In this document: piece after piece, positions 5,861 through 6,076 of the stretch
Numbering within the stretch: position 1 is the first letter of the stretch
Layout of the letters: each line of letters opens with the position of its first letter
Assembly: GCA_035649575.1 (NCBI GenBank)
Contig: DASRJH010000343.1
Location: 1 to 6,076, forward strand
Direction: 5' to 3'
Length of the DNA stretch: 6,076 nt
Source of the DNA: DASVAL01 sp035649575
GTDB taxonomy: Bacteria > Planctomycetota > UBA1135 > UBA2386
The notes under the pieces: model-generated
What the model was told of the DNA's origin: nothing
The model's database searches: none
What the model saw: the letters and a program-made list of their open reading frames with translations, nothing else
Translations under genes and position numbers: made by a program

Positions 5861-6076
5861 GACGTTGAGCAGCCCTTCGCGGATCGCCATGCGCGCGAGC
5901 TCCGCCGCGGAGTGGCAGTCGAGCTTGCGCTGCAGGTTCTCGCGGTGCTTCTTGACGGTGCCGAGCGACAGATCGAGCATCGCCGCGACCTCTTTGTTGG
6001 CCTTGCCGAGCGCCAGCAGCTGGAACACCTCGCGCTCGCGCGGCGTCAGCGCGCCGAGCGCCGTCGAGTCGCCGGC
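5858..6076 (-). CDS. LuxR/NarL-type response regulator, C-terminal DNA-binding domain, cut by window edge
   Basis: The minus strand is open from the right edge to a TGA at 5860-5858, giving 72 visible residues. They form a GerE/LuxR helix-turn-helix: LTPREREVFQLLALGKANKE, then VAAMLDLSLGTVKKHRENLQ, ending RKLDCHSAAELARMAIREGLLNV. The TPRERE opening, the LSLGTVKKH recognition helix and the KL-x5-AAEL end are typical of NarL/FixJ response regulators, which bind DNA as dimers after phosphorylation of an N-terminal receiver domain. That domain, if present, lies beyond the window, so a stand-alone or other LuxR-type regulator remains possible. It converges on usp with only 16 bases between stops, so it is not in the same transcript. 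Regulation of usp by it is conceivable but unshown. Confidence 0.92.
   Translation of the reverse strand, partial: AGDSTALGALTPREREVFQLLALGKANKEVAAMLDLSLGTVKKHRENLQRKLDCHSAAELARMAIREGLLNV

Overview
This is a very GC-rich stretch of a bacterial chromosome holding seven protein-coding genes, five complete and two cut by the window edges. Gene content (Ppx/GppA phosphatase, CYTH-CHAD protein, D-aminoacyl-tRNA deacylase, universal stress protein, LuxR-type response regulator) and codon use suggest a high-GC Gram-negative such as a Pseudomonadota or Myxococcota member. The sequence does not settle the phylum. There are no RNA genes, CRISPR arrays, insertion sequences or prophage genes, and intergenic gaps are short (about 15 to 136 bases).

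Layout: on the + strand come the 3' part of a Ppx/GppA-type exopolyphosphatase (3-896), a CYTH-CHAD protein (1011-2579), dtd (2627-3109) and an ATP-grasp ligase of unknown substrate (3165-4382). On the - strand, converging on the ATP-grasp gene with a 15-base spacer, is a TPR protein with a C-terminal zincin-like metalloprotease domain (4398-5252). A 136-base divergent region separates it from a + strand UspA-family protein (5389-5841). That gene converges, across 16 bases, on the C-terminal end of a LuxR/NarL-type regulator (5858-6076, - strand).

How the genes relate: the first two form a plausible polyphosphate module. Ppx hydrolyses polyphosphate, CHAD domains bind it, and CYTH domains act on triphosphate-type compounds. 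dtd is translation quality control. The ATP-grasp protein is the least explained gene. The right-hand part has a stress-response flavour (Usp, a metalloprotease-like protein, a LuxR regulator), but no functional link can be shown from sequence.

The most notable non-coding signals are a 10-base perfect inverted repeat in the divergent metalloprotease/usp region, one arm of which overlaps a candidate -10 box, and hairpins at both convergent junctions whose bases are made by the two opposing stop codons. No clearly new multi-gene system is evident. The best candidates for new biology are the ATP-grasp ligase and the TPR-zincin fusion.
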